A stretch of 34,285 nt of DNA from Halomonas sp. 328. GTDB taxonomy: Bacteria; Pseudomonadota; Gammaproteobacteria; Pseudomonadales; Halomonadaceae. Under the pieces are notes generated by a model that saw only the letters and a list, made by a program, of their open reading frames with translations, was not told where the DNA came from and did no database searches. Positions 24,125-32,698 of the stretch are shown one piece after another. Where the stretch lies: the NCBI RefSeq assembly GCF_015645095.1, contig NZ_JADOTW010000035.1:1-34285 (forward strand). The letters are read 5' to 3'. How positions within the stretch are numbered: position 1 is the first letter of the stretch; every line of letters begins with the position of its first letter. The position numbers and the translations under genes are program-made.

Positions 24125-25066
24125 ATGCTGGGATTTCTGCAGGGCTTCGCCTATGGCCTCTTCCTGACCTGCTGGCCCTGGCTGGTGGTGGGGCTGGTGG
24201 CGCCGCCCCTGGCGCTGCCCACCGCCGAGCCCAGCCGGGCGCAGGCGGTGCTGCGCTATGCCCTGATTGCCCCCTTTATCAGCCTGCTTCTGTGGCTCAC
24301 CTCCCTGTGGGGGGGCTTCGGTCCCAGCCTGTGGGGCTGGTTGGCGGGGCTGTCCGCCATCGCCGTGGCGCTTCCCGTGGAGCGCTGCCTGCGCGCCTGG
24401 TGGGGGCGCCGGCGGCGCGCCCGTCTGCAGGCCCGCCTGGATAACGAGCTGGTGCGGCGTCGCGAGCGTGAGGCCCGGGAGGCCCACGAGGCGGACCTGC
24501 GGCGCCTGGATCCCCAGGCGCCGCCCGCCGAGGCGGACGACCTGGTCCGCGGGTTGTGCCGGGCCAAGGCGGCCCTGGAGGCCAGGGCGCGCAGCGACCT
24601 GGCGCTCCAGGCCGATCGCCTCTATAGCCGCTACCATCGGGTACTGGCGCTGCTGGAGGGCAGCTTCCGCCGCGACGAGGTGACCTATGAACGGGCCCAT
24701 GGGCTGGTGGGGGAGGTGGGCAAGGAGGCCCTGGAACACCTCGAGGCGATGGTCACCCTGCTGGAGGGGGTGGCCGGGGTGGATGCCGACTTCGTGCGCC
24801 GCCGCCTGGCGCGCCGCGAGCCGCGCCTCGGCGTCGAGGAGTGCCTGGCCCTGGAGCGGCGCCTGGCCCTGGTGGAGGAGACCGAGCGCAGCCTGCAGCG
24901 GCTGCTGGCGCGGCTCGAGGCGATCCTCACCCTGCTCGACGACACCTGCGTCAGCTTGGCCCGCTTGCAGGCCGAGGCGCCGCGTAACGGTGGTCGCGGC
25001 GAGGCCCTGGAGGCGCTCAAGCGCTTCACCGAGCGTGCCGAGCGCTATGGCCGGCGGGGCTCCTGA
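24125..25066 (+). CDS. Membrane and coiled-coil protein, XpaC-like partner of TelA
   Basis: A 313-residue protein. Three hydrophobic helices (about 5-28, 43-62, 67-86) are followed by a basic Arg-rich segment and a long, charged helical region that is probably coiled coil and cytoplasmic (about 95-305). No enzyme motif is visible. In Firmicutes and proteobacteria TelA-family genes are often preceded by XpaC-like membrane proteins of this layout, and here a TelA-family gene follows 56 bases later. I infer a partner role in envelope stress or toxic-anion tolerance. ATG at 24125 is supported by AGGGA five bases upstream; an ATG at 24119 is possible. Confidence 0.6.
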   Translation: MLGFLQGFAYGLFLTCWPWLVVGLVAPPLALPTAEPSRAQAVLRYALIAPFISLLLWLTSLWGGFGPSLWGWLAGLSAIAVALPVERCLRAWWGRRRRARLQARLDNELVRRREREAREAHEADLRRLDPQAPPAEADDLVRGLCRAKAALEARARSDLALQADRLYSRYHRVLALLEGSFRRDEVTYERAHGLVGEVGKEALEHLEAMVTLLEGVAGVDADFVRRRLARREPRLGVEECLALERRLALVEETERSLQRLLARLEAILTLLDDTCVSLARLQAEAPRNGGRGEALEALKRFTERAERYGRRGS

Positions 25067-25122
25067 GGTGAGTCGGCCATGGCGCGGGCTATGCTGAGGA
25101 GACGCGGTCGAGGAGGCATACG

Positions 25123-26277
25123 ATGACAGAGTCCGATCGGCGACCCTTGTCGCTGCCCAATCCACAGGAGATCGCCCGCCAGCTGGGGCGGGAGGCGGCT
25201 CCCGACAGCGACGCCCTGGCGGCGGAGGCCGAGGCCTGGGTGGCCCGGGTCCTGGAGGAAAGTGCCCGGGAGCAGCAGCGCCGTGCCGTGGATGAGCTGG
25301 GGCTGGAGGCCCAGCGCCACGCCGCCCACCAGAGCGAGATGCTCAAGACCCCGCTGCGCACCCTGGCTCGCCACAGCGAGGATGGCGGGCCGGTGGCCCA
25401 GGCCCTGACGGGGCTGCGCGAGCGCATGCAGGACCTCGATCCCCAGGCCCACCAGCTCGAGCCGCGGCGCTTCGACTGGTTGCTCAACCGCCTACCCGGG
25501 GTGAGCAGCCGGCTGCAGCGTTATTTCCGGCGCTTCGAGAATGCCCAGGAAGCCCTCGACGGCATCATCGGCGAGCTCCAGGCGGGCCGCGATGTCCTCT
25601 ATCGCGACAACCTGACCCTGGGCGACGATCAGGAGGCCCTGGAGCAGACCCTGGGCGAGCTCAATCATCAGCTGGCCCTGGGTCAGGCCATCGAGGCGCG
25701 GCTCCAGGCGGCCATCGCCGAGCAGGATCCGGAGGCCGCCGAGCGGGCCTTTATCGAGCAGGAGCTGGGCTTCCCGCTGCGCCAGCGGCTGCTCGACCTA
25801 CAGCAGCAGGTGGCGGTCTGCCAGCAGGGCATCCTCGCCCTGGAAGTGATCATCCGCAACAACCGGGAGCTGATGCGCGGCGTGGAACGGGCCATCAACG
25901 TCACGGTGGCGGCCCTGGGGGTGGCGGTCACCGTGGCTTTGGCCCTGGCCAACCAGCGCATGGTGCTGGATCGGGTGGAGGGGCTCAATGCCACCACCAG
26001 CGAGATGATCTCGCGCACCGCCAAGACCCTGCGCGCCCAGGGGGTGGATATCCAGACCCGGGCGGCCTCGACGATGCTCGATATGCAGGCCCTGGAGGAG
26101 GCCTTCGGGGAGGTGATGGCGGCCATCGACGACCTGGCCGACTACCGTCGCCAGGCCCTGCCGGCCCTGGGCGAGCAGATCGAGCGCCTGGATGTGCTGA
26201 CCCGCCGCGGCCAGGCGGCGGTGGACGACCTGGTGGGCGAGCGGCGCGACGACCGCAACGACGAGGGGGTGGCCTAG
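25123..26277 (+). CDS. TelA-family protein (toxic anion resistance family)
   Basis: A 384-residue, almost wholly helical soluble protein. Its central and C-terminal parts carry the family pattern: RFDWLLNRLPGVSSRLQRYF (about 115-134), then YRDNLTLGDDQEAL, and AINVTVAALGVAVTVALALANQRMVLDRV (within about 258-286), followed by TSEMISRTAKTLRAQGVDIQ. TelA/KlaA proteins were named from tellurite resistance, but their biochemical role is unknown. They are often linked to envelope stress and to XpaC-like membrane proteins, as here. GAGGAGG about eight bases before the ATG is a strong ribosome-binding site. The stop codon sits in the centre of a 32-base perfect palindrome. Confidence 0.88.
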   Translation: MTESDRRPLSLPNPQEIARQLGREAAPDSDALAAEAEAWVARVLEESAREQQRRAVDELGLEAQRHAAHQSEMLKTPLRTLARHSEDGGPVAQALTGLRERMQDLDPQAHQLEPRRFDWLLNRLPGVSSRLQRYFRRFENAQEALDGIIGELQAGRDVLYRDNLTLGDDQEALEQTLGELNHQLALGQAIEARLQAAIAEQDPEAAERAFIEQELGFPLRQRLLDLQQQVAVCQQGILALEVIIRNNRELMRGVERAINVTVAALGVAVTVALALANQRMVLDRVEGLNATTSEMISRTAKTLRAQGVDIQTRAASTMLDMQALEEAFGEVMAAIDDLADYRRQALPALGEQIERLDVLTRRGQAAVDDLVGERRDDRNDEGVA

Positions 26278-26291
26278 GCCACCCCCTCGTC
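26260..26291. terminator. 32-base perfect palindrome across the telA stop codon
   Basis: Bases 26260-26275 are the exact reverse complement of 26276-26291, with the TAG stop (26275-26277) at the centre. It lies between convergent genes ending at 26277 and 26318. The RNA would form a very stable hairpin on either strand but lacks a T-run, so termination would have to be by RNA structure or Rho. Confidence 0.5.
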
Positions 26292-26317
26292 TCTACCCGA
26301 TAGCCAGCGGTGGTGCC

Positions 26318-27691
26318 TTATTCGGCAACCAGGCTCAGGGTGTAGGTGCCGGTGCCGTGGCTATTGAAGGAGCGGGCGATGGCCCGGTACTCGCCCGGCT
26401 CCAGGTGGGTCTGGATGCGCGAGTCGAGGCCGGCGCCGCCGTCGTCATTGCTCAGGGCGATGCCGTTGCCTTCCAGTTCCAGGTAGGAGTCCAGCTCGTC
26501 GGACATCATGTCCAGGCGGTAGCGGCCGGCCTGGGTGATCTCGAAGGCGTAGTAGTCCCGGGCGCCGGGCTCCAGCCAGGCCCGCAGGGGCTCATTCAGG
26601 GTCAGCTCGCCGCCGCTGGGCAGGTCGCCGATATCGAAGGCCTCCACGGCCAGCTCGAAGAGGCCGCTGGCGCCGCTGCCGAAGCTGCGTGCCACGATGG
26701 TGTAGCTACCCGCTTCCAGGCGCTGGCGAATCCGTGAGTCGAGGCCGTCGCCGCCATCGTCGTCATAGGTATTGACGCCGTTGCCGGAGAGTTCCAGGTA
26801 GGCGTCGAAGTCATCCGACATCAGGTCGATGGTGACCATCGCCGCCTCGTCGATCACCAGGGTGTACTCCAGGCGCTGGCCGGGCAGCCAGCCGTGGATC
26901 GCCTCGCCCACGCGGATCTCGCCGCCGTTGCGCAGCTCGCCGTCATGGGGCAGTTCCTGGGGCTCGATGCTCAAGCGGTAGAGACCGCTGCCCTGGCCGA
27001 AGGCGCTGCGCGCGGTGACGGTATAGTCGCCGGGTTCGAGGAAGTCGCTGATGCGGGCATCCAGATTGCCGGCGCTGTCGTCGTCCTCGCGGAAGAAGTT
27101 GCCGGGCCCGGCCAGCTCCAGGTAGGCATCGAAGTCGTCGGAGCGCATCTCGATACGGTAGAGGCCGCTCTCCTCGATGGTCAGGGCGTGATGGTCCGGG
27201 CCATCCTGCAGCCAGCCATCCAGGGGCTCGGAGAGGCTCAGATCGCCGCCGCTGGCGCTAAGCTCGATCCGGCGGCTGTTGAGGTCGTAGGGGCCGAAGC
27301 TGTGGGCATCGACGCCACTGACCACCACCAGGTAGTCGCCGGCCTCGTCGATGCGCCGACGCAGGGTGCTGGTGGGCGGGCCATAGGGGTCGCTGGTGGC
27401 GATCAGCTGGGTCTCGGCGTCAAAGAGGGCCAGGCTGCCATGCAGGGCGCCGCTCAGCTCGAACTCCACCAGGGTGTCCGCATCCAGGCTCAGGGTATGG
27501 CGGGCGTAGCGGCTGCCATCATTGCCGTTAAGTTCGCTGGCAGAAGTGATCTCGCCCCGGTGGCGTTCGCCCAGCTCGATGGCATGGACGGTAATGGCGG
27601 AAGCGTCGCTGTCGGCGGCGGGGGAGCAGCCGACCAGCAGGGCGGCGCCGCCGAGGACGATCAGGGTCAGTGATGAGGCGCGATAGGCCAT
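26318..27691 (-). CDS. Outer-membrane lipoprotein with four PPC-like beta domains
   Basis: A 457-residue secreted lipoprotein. The signal peptide ends in a lipobox LVGC with C22 as the lipidated residue. S23 at position +2 favours sorting to the outer membrane. The rest consists of about four repeats (roughly 38-150, 151-250, 255-350 and 355-457) of the bacterial pre-peptidase C-terminal (PPC) beta-sandwich. Repeats 2-4 carry a hallmark of the type SDDFDAYLEL, then DDDGG and LDSRI, then LE.G.YT..ARSF. PPC domains normally sit at the end of secreted peptidases; here there is no peptidase domain. The protein may bind surface glycans, peptides or calcium. AAGGA before the ATG fixes the start; the long upstream frame is discounted. 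Confidence 0.85.
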   Translation of the reverse strand: MAYRASSLTLIVLGGAALLVGCSPAADSDASAITVHAIELGERHRGEITSASELNGNDGSRYARHTLSLDADTLVEFELSGALHGSLALFDAETQLIATSDPYGPPTSTLRRRIDEAGDYLVVVSGVDAHSFGPYDLNSRRIELSASGGDLSLSEPLDGWLQDGPDHHALTIEESGLYRIEMRSDDFDAYLELAGPGNFFREDDDSAGNLDARISDFLEPGDYTVTARSAFGQGSGLYRLSIEPQELPHDGELRNGGEIRVGEAIHGWLPGQRLEYTLVIDEAAMVTIDLMSDDFDAYLELSGNGVNTYDDDGGDGLDSRIRQRLEAGSYTIVARSFGSGASGLFELAVEAFDIGDLPSGGELTLNEPLRAWLEPGARDYYAFEITQAGRYRLDMMSDELDSYLELEGNGIALSNDDGGAGLDSRIQTHLEPGEYRAIARSFNSHGTGTYTLSLVAE

Positions 27692-27764
27692 GGAAGCATC
27701 CTTGTTCGATGGCAAGCATCGGTTGAGGGAAGGGCCCGAGACGGCAGGCCACGTATCAGGAGGC

Positions 27765-27770
27765 ATTATA
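27765..27770 (-). promoter_or_regulatory. -10 box for the PPC lipoprotein gene
   Basis: A perfect TATAAT on the minus strand in an AT-rich patch lies about 75 bases before the ATG at 27691. No convincing -35 box is present, so activity may need an activator. Confidence 0.4.
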
Positions 27771-27881
27771 GGGAAATTTCGCCGACGTGCCCCCTGAAAT
27801 GGCGAGCCCCCGAGGCTCTCCGGGTATGATGCCGTGACGCGTGGCACATGGGGTGCCGCGATGACCCCAGGGAGCCCCACT

Positions 27882-29240
27882 ATGCAGGCGATGCCCGCCA
27901 GCCCTTCCCTCCGGGAGCGTGCCTCCCGCCGTGAGATCTTCGGCTGGGCGATGTTCGATTTCGCCAACCAGGCCTACACCCTGCTGATCATCACCGTGGT
28001 GTTCGGCGAGCTCTTCACCACCGTGATCGTCGGCGACCGCGGCGATGGCTATCGCTTCGCCAACCTGCTGTGGAGCCTGGCCCTGGCCCTGAGCTACCTG
28101 CTGGTGGTGCTCAGCGGCCCGGTGTGCGGCGCCGTCATGGACTATGCGGCGGCCAAGAAGCGCTTTCTCTTCGTCAGCTACCTGGTCACGGTGGCGAGCA
28201 CGGCGCTGCTCTACTGGGTGGCGCCGGGCTATGTATGGCTGGGCTTCGCGCTGATCGTGATCTCCAATACCGCCTACTCCCTGGGCGAATCCTTTATCGC
28301 CGCCTTCCTGCCCGACCTGGGGCCCCCTAAGGATCTGGGCAAGATCTCCGGCTTCGGCTGGGCGTTGGGCTATGTGGGCGGGCTCTTCGCCGCCGGCTTC
28401 ACCCTGGTGATGCTGGGGGAGGCCACCGCCGACAACTTCGAGCGCATCCGCTGGGTGGGGCCCTTCGCCGCCGGCTTCTTCCTGGTGACCGCCATTCCCA
28501 CCTTCCTGTGGCTCAAGGAGCGTGGCCGAGCGCAGCGGCTGCCGCCGGGGCAGGGCTACCTGGCCATCGCCCGGGCGCGGGTTGCCACCACCCTGCAGGA
28601 GCTGCGTCACTTCCGCGACCTGGCGATCTTCCTGGTGTCGCTGCTCTTCTCCATGGCCGGCGTCTATATCATCATCGCCTTCGCCTTTATCTACGGCGCC
28701 CAGGTGATCGGCTGGGACGCCGAGATCCGCAACCTGATGTTTATCATCGTTCAGATCACCGCGGCGGCGGGGGCGCTGGGCTTTGGCTTTATCCAGGATC
28801 GGATCGGCGCCAAGGTCACCTACCTGGGCACCCTGGGGCTCTGGGTGGCGGCGATCCTCGCCATCTGGGCCACCCCGGAACTCACCGCCTGGCTCAATGC
28901 CCGCTTCCGGCTCGGCTGGGAGGCCCAGCACCTCTTCCTGGTGGTGGGCTGCCTGGCGGGGCTCTCCCTGGGCTCCAGCCAGTCCGCCAGCCGCGCCCTG
29001 GTGGGGCTCTTCTCGCCGCTGGCCAAGTCCGCCGAATTCTTCGGCTTCTGGGGCCTGGCCAACAAGCTGGCCGGGGTCTTCGGTATCGTCGCCCTGGGCC
29101 TGCTGCAGACCCTGGTGGGCCTGCAGGCCTCCATCCTGCTCTGCGCGGCGCTGTTTATCGTCGCCATCCTGATCTGCCTGGCCGTCGACCAGGCCCGCGG
29201 CCAGCGCGCCGCCGAGGCCTGGCATAACGGCGGCGGCTGA
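27882..29240 (+). CDS. MFS transporter, UMF1/Atg22-like family
   Basis: A 452-residue inner-membrane carrier with about twelve helices. The N-terminal IFGWAMFDFANQAYTLLI (about 15-32) is the family signature of the UMF1/Atg22-like MFS group, whose yeast member exports amino acids from the vacuole. Bacterial members are mostly uncharacterised. Supporting segments are GESFIAAFLPDL and FGWALGYVGG in the first half and LGSSQSASRALVGLFSP in the second. I chose the ATG at 27882 because AGGGAG at 27869-27874 is well spaced; earlier GTG and ATG codons in frame have no site. The ATP-grasp gene starts 107 bases downstream on the same strand. Export or uptake of an amino-acid-like compound linked to that pair is possible. 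Confidence 0.85.
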   Translation: MQAMPASPSLRERASRREIFGWAMFDFANQAYTLLIITVVFGELFTTVIVGDRGDGYRFANLLWSLALALSYLLVVLSGPVCGAVMDYAAAKKRFLFVSYLVTVASTALLYWVAPGYVWLGFALIVISNTAYSLGESFIAAFLPDLGPPKDLGKISGFGWALGYVGGLFAAGFTLVMLGEATADNFERIRWVGPFAAGFFLVTAIPTFLWLKERGRAQRLPPGQGYLAIARARVATTLQELRHFRDLAIFLVSLLFSMAGVYIIIAFAFIYGAQVIGWDAEIRNLMFIIVQITAAAGALGFGFIQDRIGAKVTYLGTLGLWVAAILAIWATPELTAWLNARFRLGWEAQHLFLVVGCLAGLSLGSSQSASRALVGLFSPLAKSAEFFGFWGLANKLAGVFGIVALGLLQTLVGLQASILLCAALFIVAILICLAVDQARGQRAAEAWHNGGG

Positions 29241-29347
29241 GCGGCGGCCCTTCATGAGGCGGCGTCACGCTCGGCGCGGCGGTCGCCTTCCTCTCCCCCG
29301 TGCTGAACTATGCTCCTGAGAGGTACCGCGGTGGGGAGGGGCGCATC

Positions 29348-30649
29348 ATGGGCAGTCGTCATATCTTCGTGGTGGGGTTGAACGAGGCCAATCACGAGCG
29401 CCTGCGGCGTTTGCGCGGCGCCGAGCACTGGCACTTCCACGGCATCATCGAGCCGGCAGCGGTCTACGACACCGAGGAGTTCGATATCGCCGCCATGCTG
29501 GCCGAGGCGACCGCCGAGCTGGAGGCCTTCGGGGACCCCATCGCCGCCATCGTCGGCTACATGGACTTCCCGGTCTCCACCATGCTGCCGATCCTCTGCG
29601 AGCGCTTCGGCACCCGCACCACCAGCCTGGAGAGCCTGCTCAAGTGTGAGCACAAGTACTGGAGCCGGCGGGTCCAGCGCGAGGTGATCCCCGAGCATAT
29701 CCCGGCCTTCACCGCCTTCGATCCCTTCGACGAGCGGGCCCTGGAGGTGATCGGCGCGGCGGGGCTCTACTTTCCCTTCTTCGTCAAGCCGATCAAGTCG
29801 TCGGGCTCCAAGCTGGGCTTTCGCATCGCTACCCCCGAGGACTTCCAGGCCGCCATCGCGTGCCTGCGCGCCGAGATCGGCCTGATCGCCGATCCCTTCA
29901 ACACCGTGCTGGAGCACGCCCACCTGCCCCCCGAGGTGGCCGAGGTGGACGGTGGCTACTGCATCGCCGAGGAGATCATCGGTGGCTGGCAGTGCACCCT
30001 GGAGGGCTACGTCTTCCAGGGCGAACCGGTGATCTACGGGGTGGTCGACTCGATTCGCTACCCCGGGGTGCTGAGCTTCTACCATTATCTCTACCCCTCG
30101 CAGCTGCCGCCGGCGGTGCAGGACGAGATGATCGGCCTGGCGAAGCGGGTGATGGCGCATATCGGCTACGACAACGCGGCCTTCAATGTCGAGTTCTTCT
30201 GGGACGAGGTGCAGGGGCGCATCTGGTTGCTGGAGATCAACACGCGGATCTCCCAGTCCCACTGCGATCTCTTCGAGAAGGTGGATGGGGTCAGCCACCA
30301 GCAGGTCACCGTCGACCTGGCGCTCGGGCAGCGCCCCGATATGCCGAGCCGCCAGGGCGGCTATGCGCTGGCCGGCAAGTTCTTCCACCGGGTGTTCTTT
30401 CGTGATGCGACGGTCAGTCGGGTGCCTACCGAGGAGGAGATTGCGGCCCTGGAGGCCGACTATCCCGGTGCCGTGATCGACGTCCAGGTGGTCGCGGGCC
30501 AGCGCCTCTCGACCCTGCCCGAGCAGGACAGCTACAGCTATGCGCTGGCCCATGTCTGGCTGGGGGCGGCCGACTACGCTGGCCTGCTGGCCGACTACGA
30601 GGCCCTGGCGGCGCGGCTGGCCTTCGAGTTCACCGAGATCGACAGCTGA
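29348..30649 (+). CDS. ATP-grasp ligase of unknown substrate
   Basis: A 433-residue protein with the ATP-grasp fold that joins a carboxylate to an amine or similar nucleophile through an acyl-phosphate. ATP-binding lysine and loop are visible in FPFFVKPIKSSGSKLGF (about 142-158). The metal-binding end of the fold is visible in WLLEINTRISQSHCDLF (about 293-309), and an extra C-terminal domain follows. The N-terminal part (1-110) with IFVVGLNEANHERL is the usual pre-grasp domain. It does not match the well-known D-Ala-D-Ala ligase, carbamoyl phosphate synthase or glutathione synthase by eye. GGGGAGGGG precedes the ATG. The hydrolase gene starts 15 bases after its stop, so they form a tight operon that may make and cleave the same amide or peptide bond. 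Confidence 0.8.
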   Translation: MGSRHIFVVGLNEANHERLRRLRGAEHWHFHGIIEPAAVYDTEEFDIAAMLAEATAELEAFGDPIAAIVGYMDFPVSTMLPILCERFGTRTTSLESLLKCEHKYWSRRVQREVIPEHIPAFTAFDPFDERALEVIGAAGLYFPFFVKPIKSSGSKLGFRIATPEDFQAAIACLRAEIGLIADPFNTVLEHAHLPPEVAEVDGGYCIAEEIIGGWQCTLEGYVFQGEPVIYGVVDSIRYPGVLSFYHYLYPSQLPPAVQDEMIGLAKRVMAHIGYDNAAFNVEFFWDEVQGRIWLLEINTRISQSHCDLFEKVDGVSHQQVTVDLALGQRPDMPSRQGGYALAGKFFHRVFFRDATVSRVPTEEEIAALEADYPGAVIDVQVVAGQRLSTLPEQDSYSYALAHVWLGAADYAGLLADYEALAARLAFEFTEIDS

Positions 30650-30664
30650 GCAGAGGAGGGCGCC

Positions 30665-32698
30665 ATGCGTATCGTCACCGATTTTCCGCGGCGGGTGATG
30701 GAGGAGGAGACCTGGATCCCGCTGCCCGACGGTGCCCGCCTGGGGGCGCGGATCTGGCGGCCGGTGGACGCCGAGCGCCATCCGGTGCCGGCGATCCTCG
30801 AGTACCTGCCTTACCGCAAGCGCGACCTGACCGCCACCCGCGACGTCCAGGTGCACCCCTACTGGGCCGGCCACGGCTACGCCGGGGTGCGGGTCGATAT
30901 CCGCGGCACCGGCGAGTCCGATGGCGTGCTCACCGACGAGTACCTGCCCCAGGAGCTCGACGACGGCCTGGTGATCCTCGAGTGGCTGGCCGCCCAGCCC
31001 TGGTGCAGCGGCGACGTCGGCATGGTGGGGATCTCCTGGGGCGGCTTCAATGGCCTGCAGATCGCCGCCCTGCGGCCGCCCCAGCTCAAGGCGGTGATCA
31101 CCCTGTGCTTCACCGATGACCGCTACGCCGATGACATCCACCATATGGGTGGCTGCCTGCTGGGCGACAACCTCTCCTGGGCCTCGACCATGTTCGATGG
31201 CAATGCCTGCCCGCCGGACCCTGCACTGGTGGGGGAGCGCTGGCGCGAGATGTGGCTGGAGCGCCTCGATGGCAGCGGCCTATGGTTGGCCCAGTGGCTC
31301 GAGCACCAGCGCCGCGACGCCTACTGGAAACACGGCTCGGTGTGCGAGGACTACTCGCGCATCCAGTGCCCGGTCTACGCCATCAGCGGCTGGGCCGACG
31401 GCTACTGCAATGCGGTGTTCCGGCTGCTGGAGGGACTCGAGGTGCCGCGCAAGGGGCTGGTGGGCCCCTGGGCCCACAAGTACCCGCACCTGGGGGTGCC
31501 GGGGCCGGCCATCGGCTTCCTGCAGGAGGCGCTGCGCTGGTGGGACCAGTGGCTCAAGGGCGAGGAGACCGGGATCATGGACGAGCCCATGCTGCGCCTG
31601 TGGATGCAGGAGTCGGTGCTGCCCTCGGCCCGCTACGAGGAACGCCCGGGACGCTGGATCGCCGAGCCTGACTGGCCTTCCCCGAATATCCAGCTCTGGG
31701 CCCTGCGGCTGACCCGGGGCCACGGCCTGCTGCCGGAGGCGGCGGTGGACGACGACGATCCCGAGGCGACCCTGGATATCCGCTCGCCGCTTTCGGTGGG
31801 GCTCTACGCCGGCAAGTGGTGCTCCTACAATGCGCCGCCGGACCTGCCCCACGATCAGCGCGATGAGGACGGCGGCTCGCTGATCTTCCAGACCGCGCGT
31901 CTCGAGGCGCCCCTGGAGATCTGCGGCGCCCCGCTGGTCGAACTCACCCTGGCCGCCGACCAGCCGGTGGCCATGGTGGCGCTGCGCCTCTCCGACATCG
32001 GCGAGGACGACAAGGCTACCCGGGTCTCCTACGGGCTGCTCAACCTTACCCACCGCGACAGCGACGAGCATCCCGAGCCCCTGGTGCCGGGGCAGCGTTA
32101 TCGGGTGCGCATCCCCCTCAAGCATATCGCCCAGCAGTTCCCCGCCGGCCACGCTATCCGCCTGGCGCTCTCCACCAGCTACTGGCCGCTGGCCTGGCCG
32201 GCGCCGCGGCCGGCACGCCTGACGGTCTGGCCCGCCGAGAGCCGCCTGCTGCTGCCGTGGCGCGAGCCACGGCAGCAGGAAGACGCGGCAGTCCGCGCCT
32301 TCGCCGAGCCCGAGGGGGCGCCCCCCCTGGCCAAGACGCTGCTGCAGCCGACCCAGGAAACCTGGCGAGTGATCCGCGACCTGGCCAACGACGAGACGAT
32401 GCTGGAGGTGATCCACGACGAGGGGCGTTACCGCATCGACGATATCGACCTGGAGATCGCCGCCCGGGTCACCGAGCGCTACGGCTATTCCTACGGCAAC
32501 TACGACAGCCTCAGCGGCTGGACCGAGTGGCAGCGCAGCTTCAAGCGCGGCGACTGGGAGGTGCACACCCTGACCCGCACCCTGCTGACCAGCGACCCGG
32601 AGACCTTCCGCATCCGTGCCACCCTGGACGCCTGGGAGGGCGACACCCGCATCTACGCACGGACCTGGGACGAGACGATCCCTCGGGATCTCGTCTAG
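30665..32698 (+). CDS. CocE/NonD-type alpha/beta hydrolase (X-Pro dipeptidyl-peptidase S15 family)
   Basis: A 677-residue serine hydrolase. The S15 alpha/beta fold (1 to about 320) holds the oxyanion Tyr Y50 (EYLPYRKRD), the nucleophile S124 in GISWGGFN, D245 in SGWADGYC and H271 in GPWAHKYPH. A C-terminal jelly-roll domain (about 330-550) is normal for CocE and X-Pro peptidases. The region beyond about 560 is an extension. Known members cleave esters (cocaine esterase) or acyl-peptide bonds. Without a signal peptide it acts in the cytoplasm. AGGAGGG precedes the ATG and the ATP-grasp gene is immediately upstream. The stop codon overlaps, tail to tail, with the stop of the minus-strand flavin reductase gene. 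Confidence 0.88.
   Translation: MRIVTDFPRRVMEEETWIPLPDGARLGARIWRPVDAERHPVPAILEYLPYRKRDLTATRDVQVHPYWAGHGYAGVRVDIRGTGESDGVLTDEYLPQELDDGLVILEWLAAQPWCSGDVGMVGISWGGFNGLQIAALRPPQLKAVITLCFTDDRYADDIHHMGGCLLGDNLSWASTMFDGNACPPDPALVGERWREMWLERLDGSGLWLAQWLEHQRRDAYWKHGSVCEDYSRIQCPVYAISGWADGYCNAVFRLLEGLEVPRKGLVGPWAHKYPHLGVPGPAIGFLQEALRWWDQWLKGEETGIMDEPMLRLWMQESVLPSARYEERPGRWIAEPDWPSPNIQLWALRLTRGHGLLPEAAVDDDDPEATLDIRSPLSVGLYAGKWCSYNAPPDLPHDQRDEDGGSLIFQTARLEAPLEICGAPLVELTLAADQPVAMVALRLSDIGEDDKATRVSYGLLNLTHRDSDEHPEPLVPGQRYRVRIPLKHIAQQFPAGHAIRLALSTSYWPLAWPAPRPARLTVWPAESRLLLPWREPRQQEDAAVRAFAEPEGAPPLAKTLLQPTQETWRVIRDLANDETMLEVIHDEGRYRIDDIDLEIAARVTERYGYSYGNYDSLSGWTEWQRSFKRGDWEVHTLTRTLLTSDPETFRIRATLDAWEGDTRIYARTWDETIPRDLV

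Noticed and set aside
22553-25165. Open frame of 870 codons on the minus strand
   Set aside because: It is antisense to the triple-PAS receptor and the XpaC-like gene, with biased composition and no recognisable domain.
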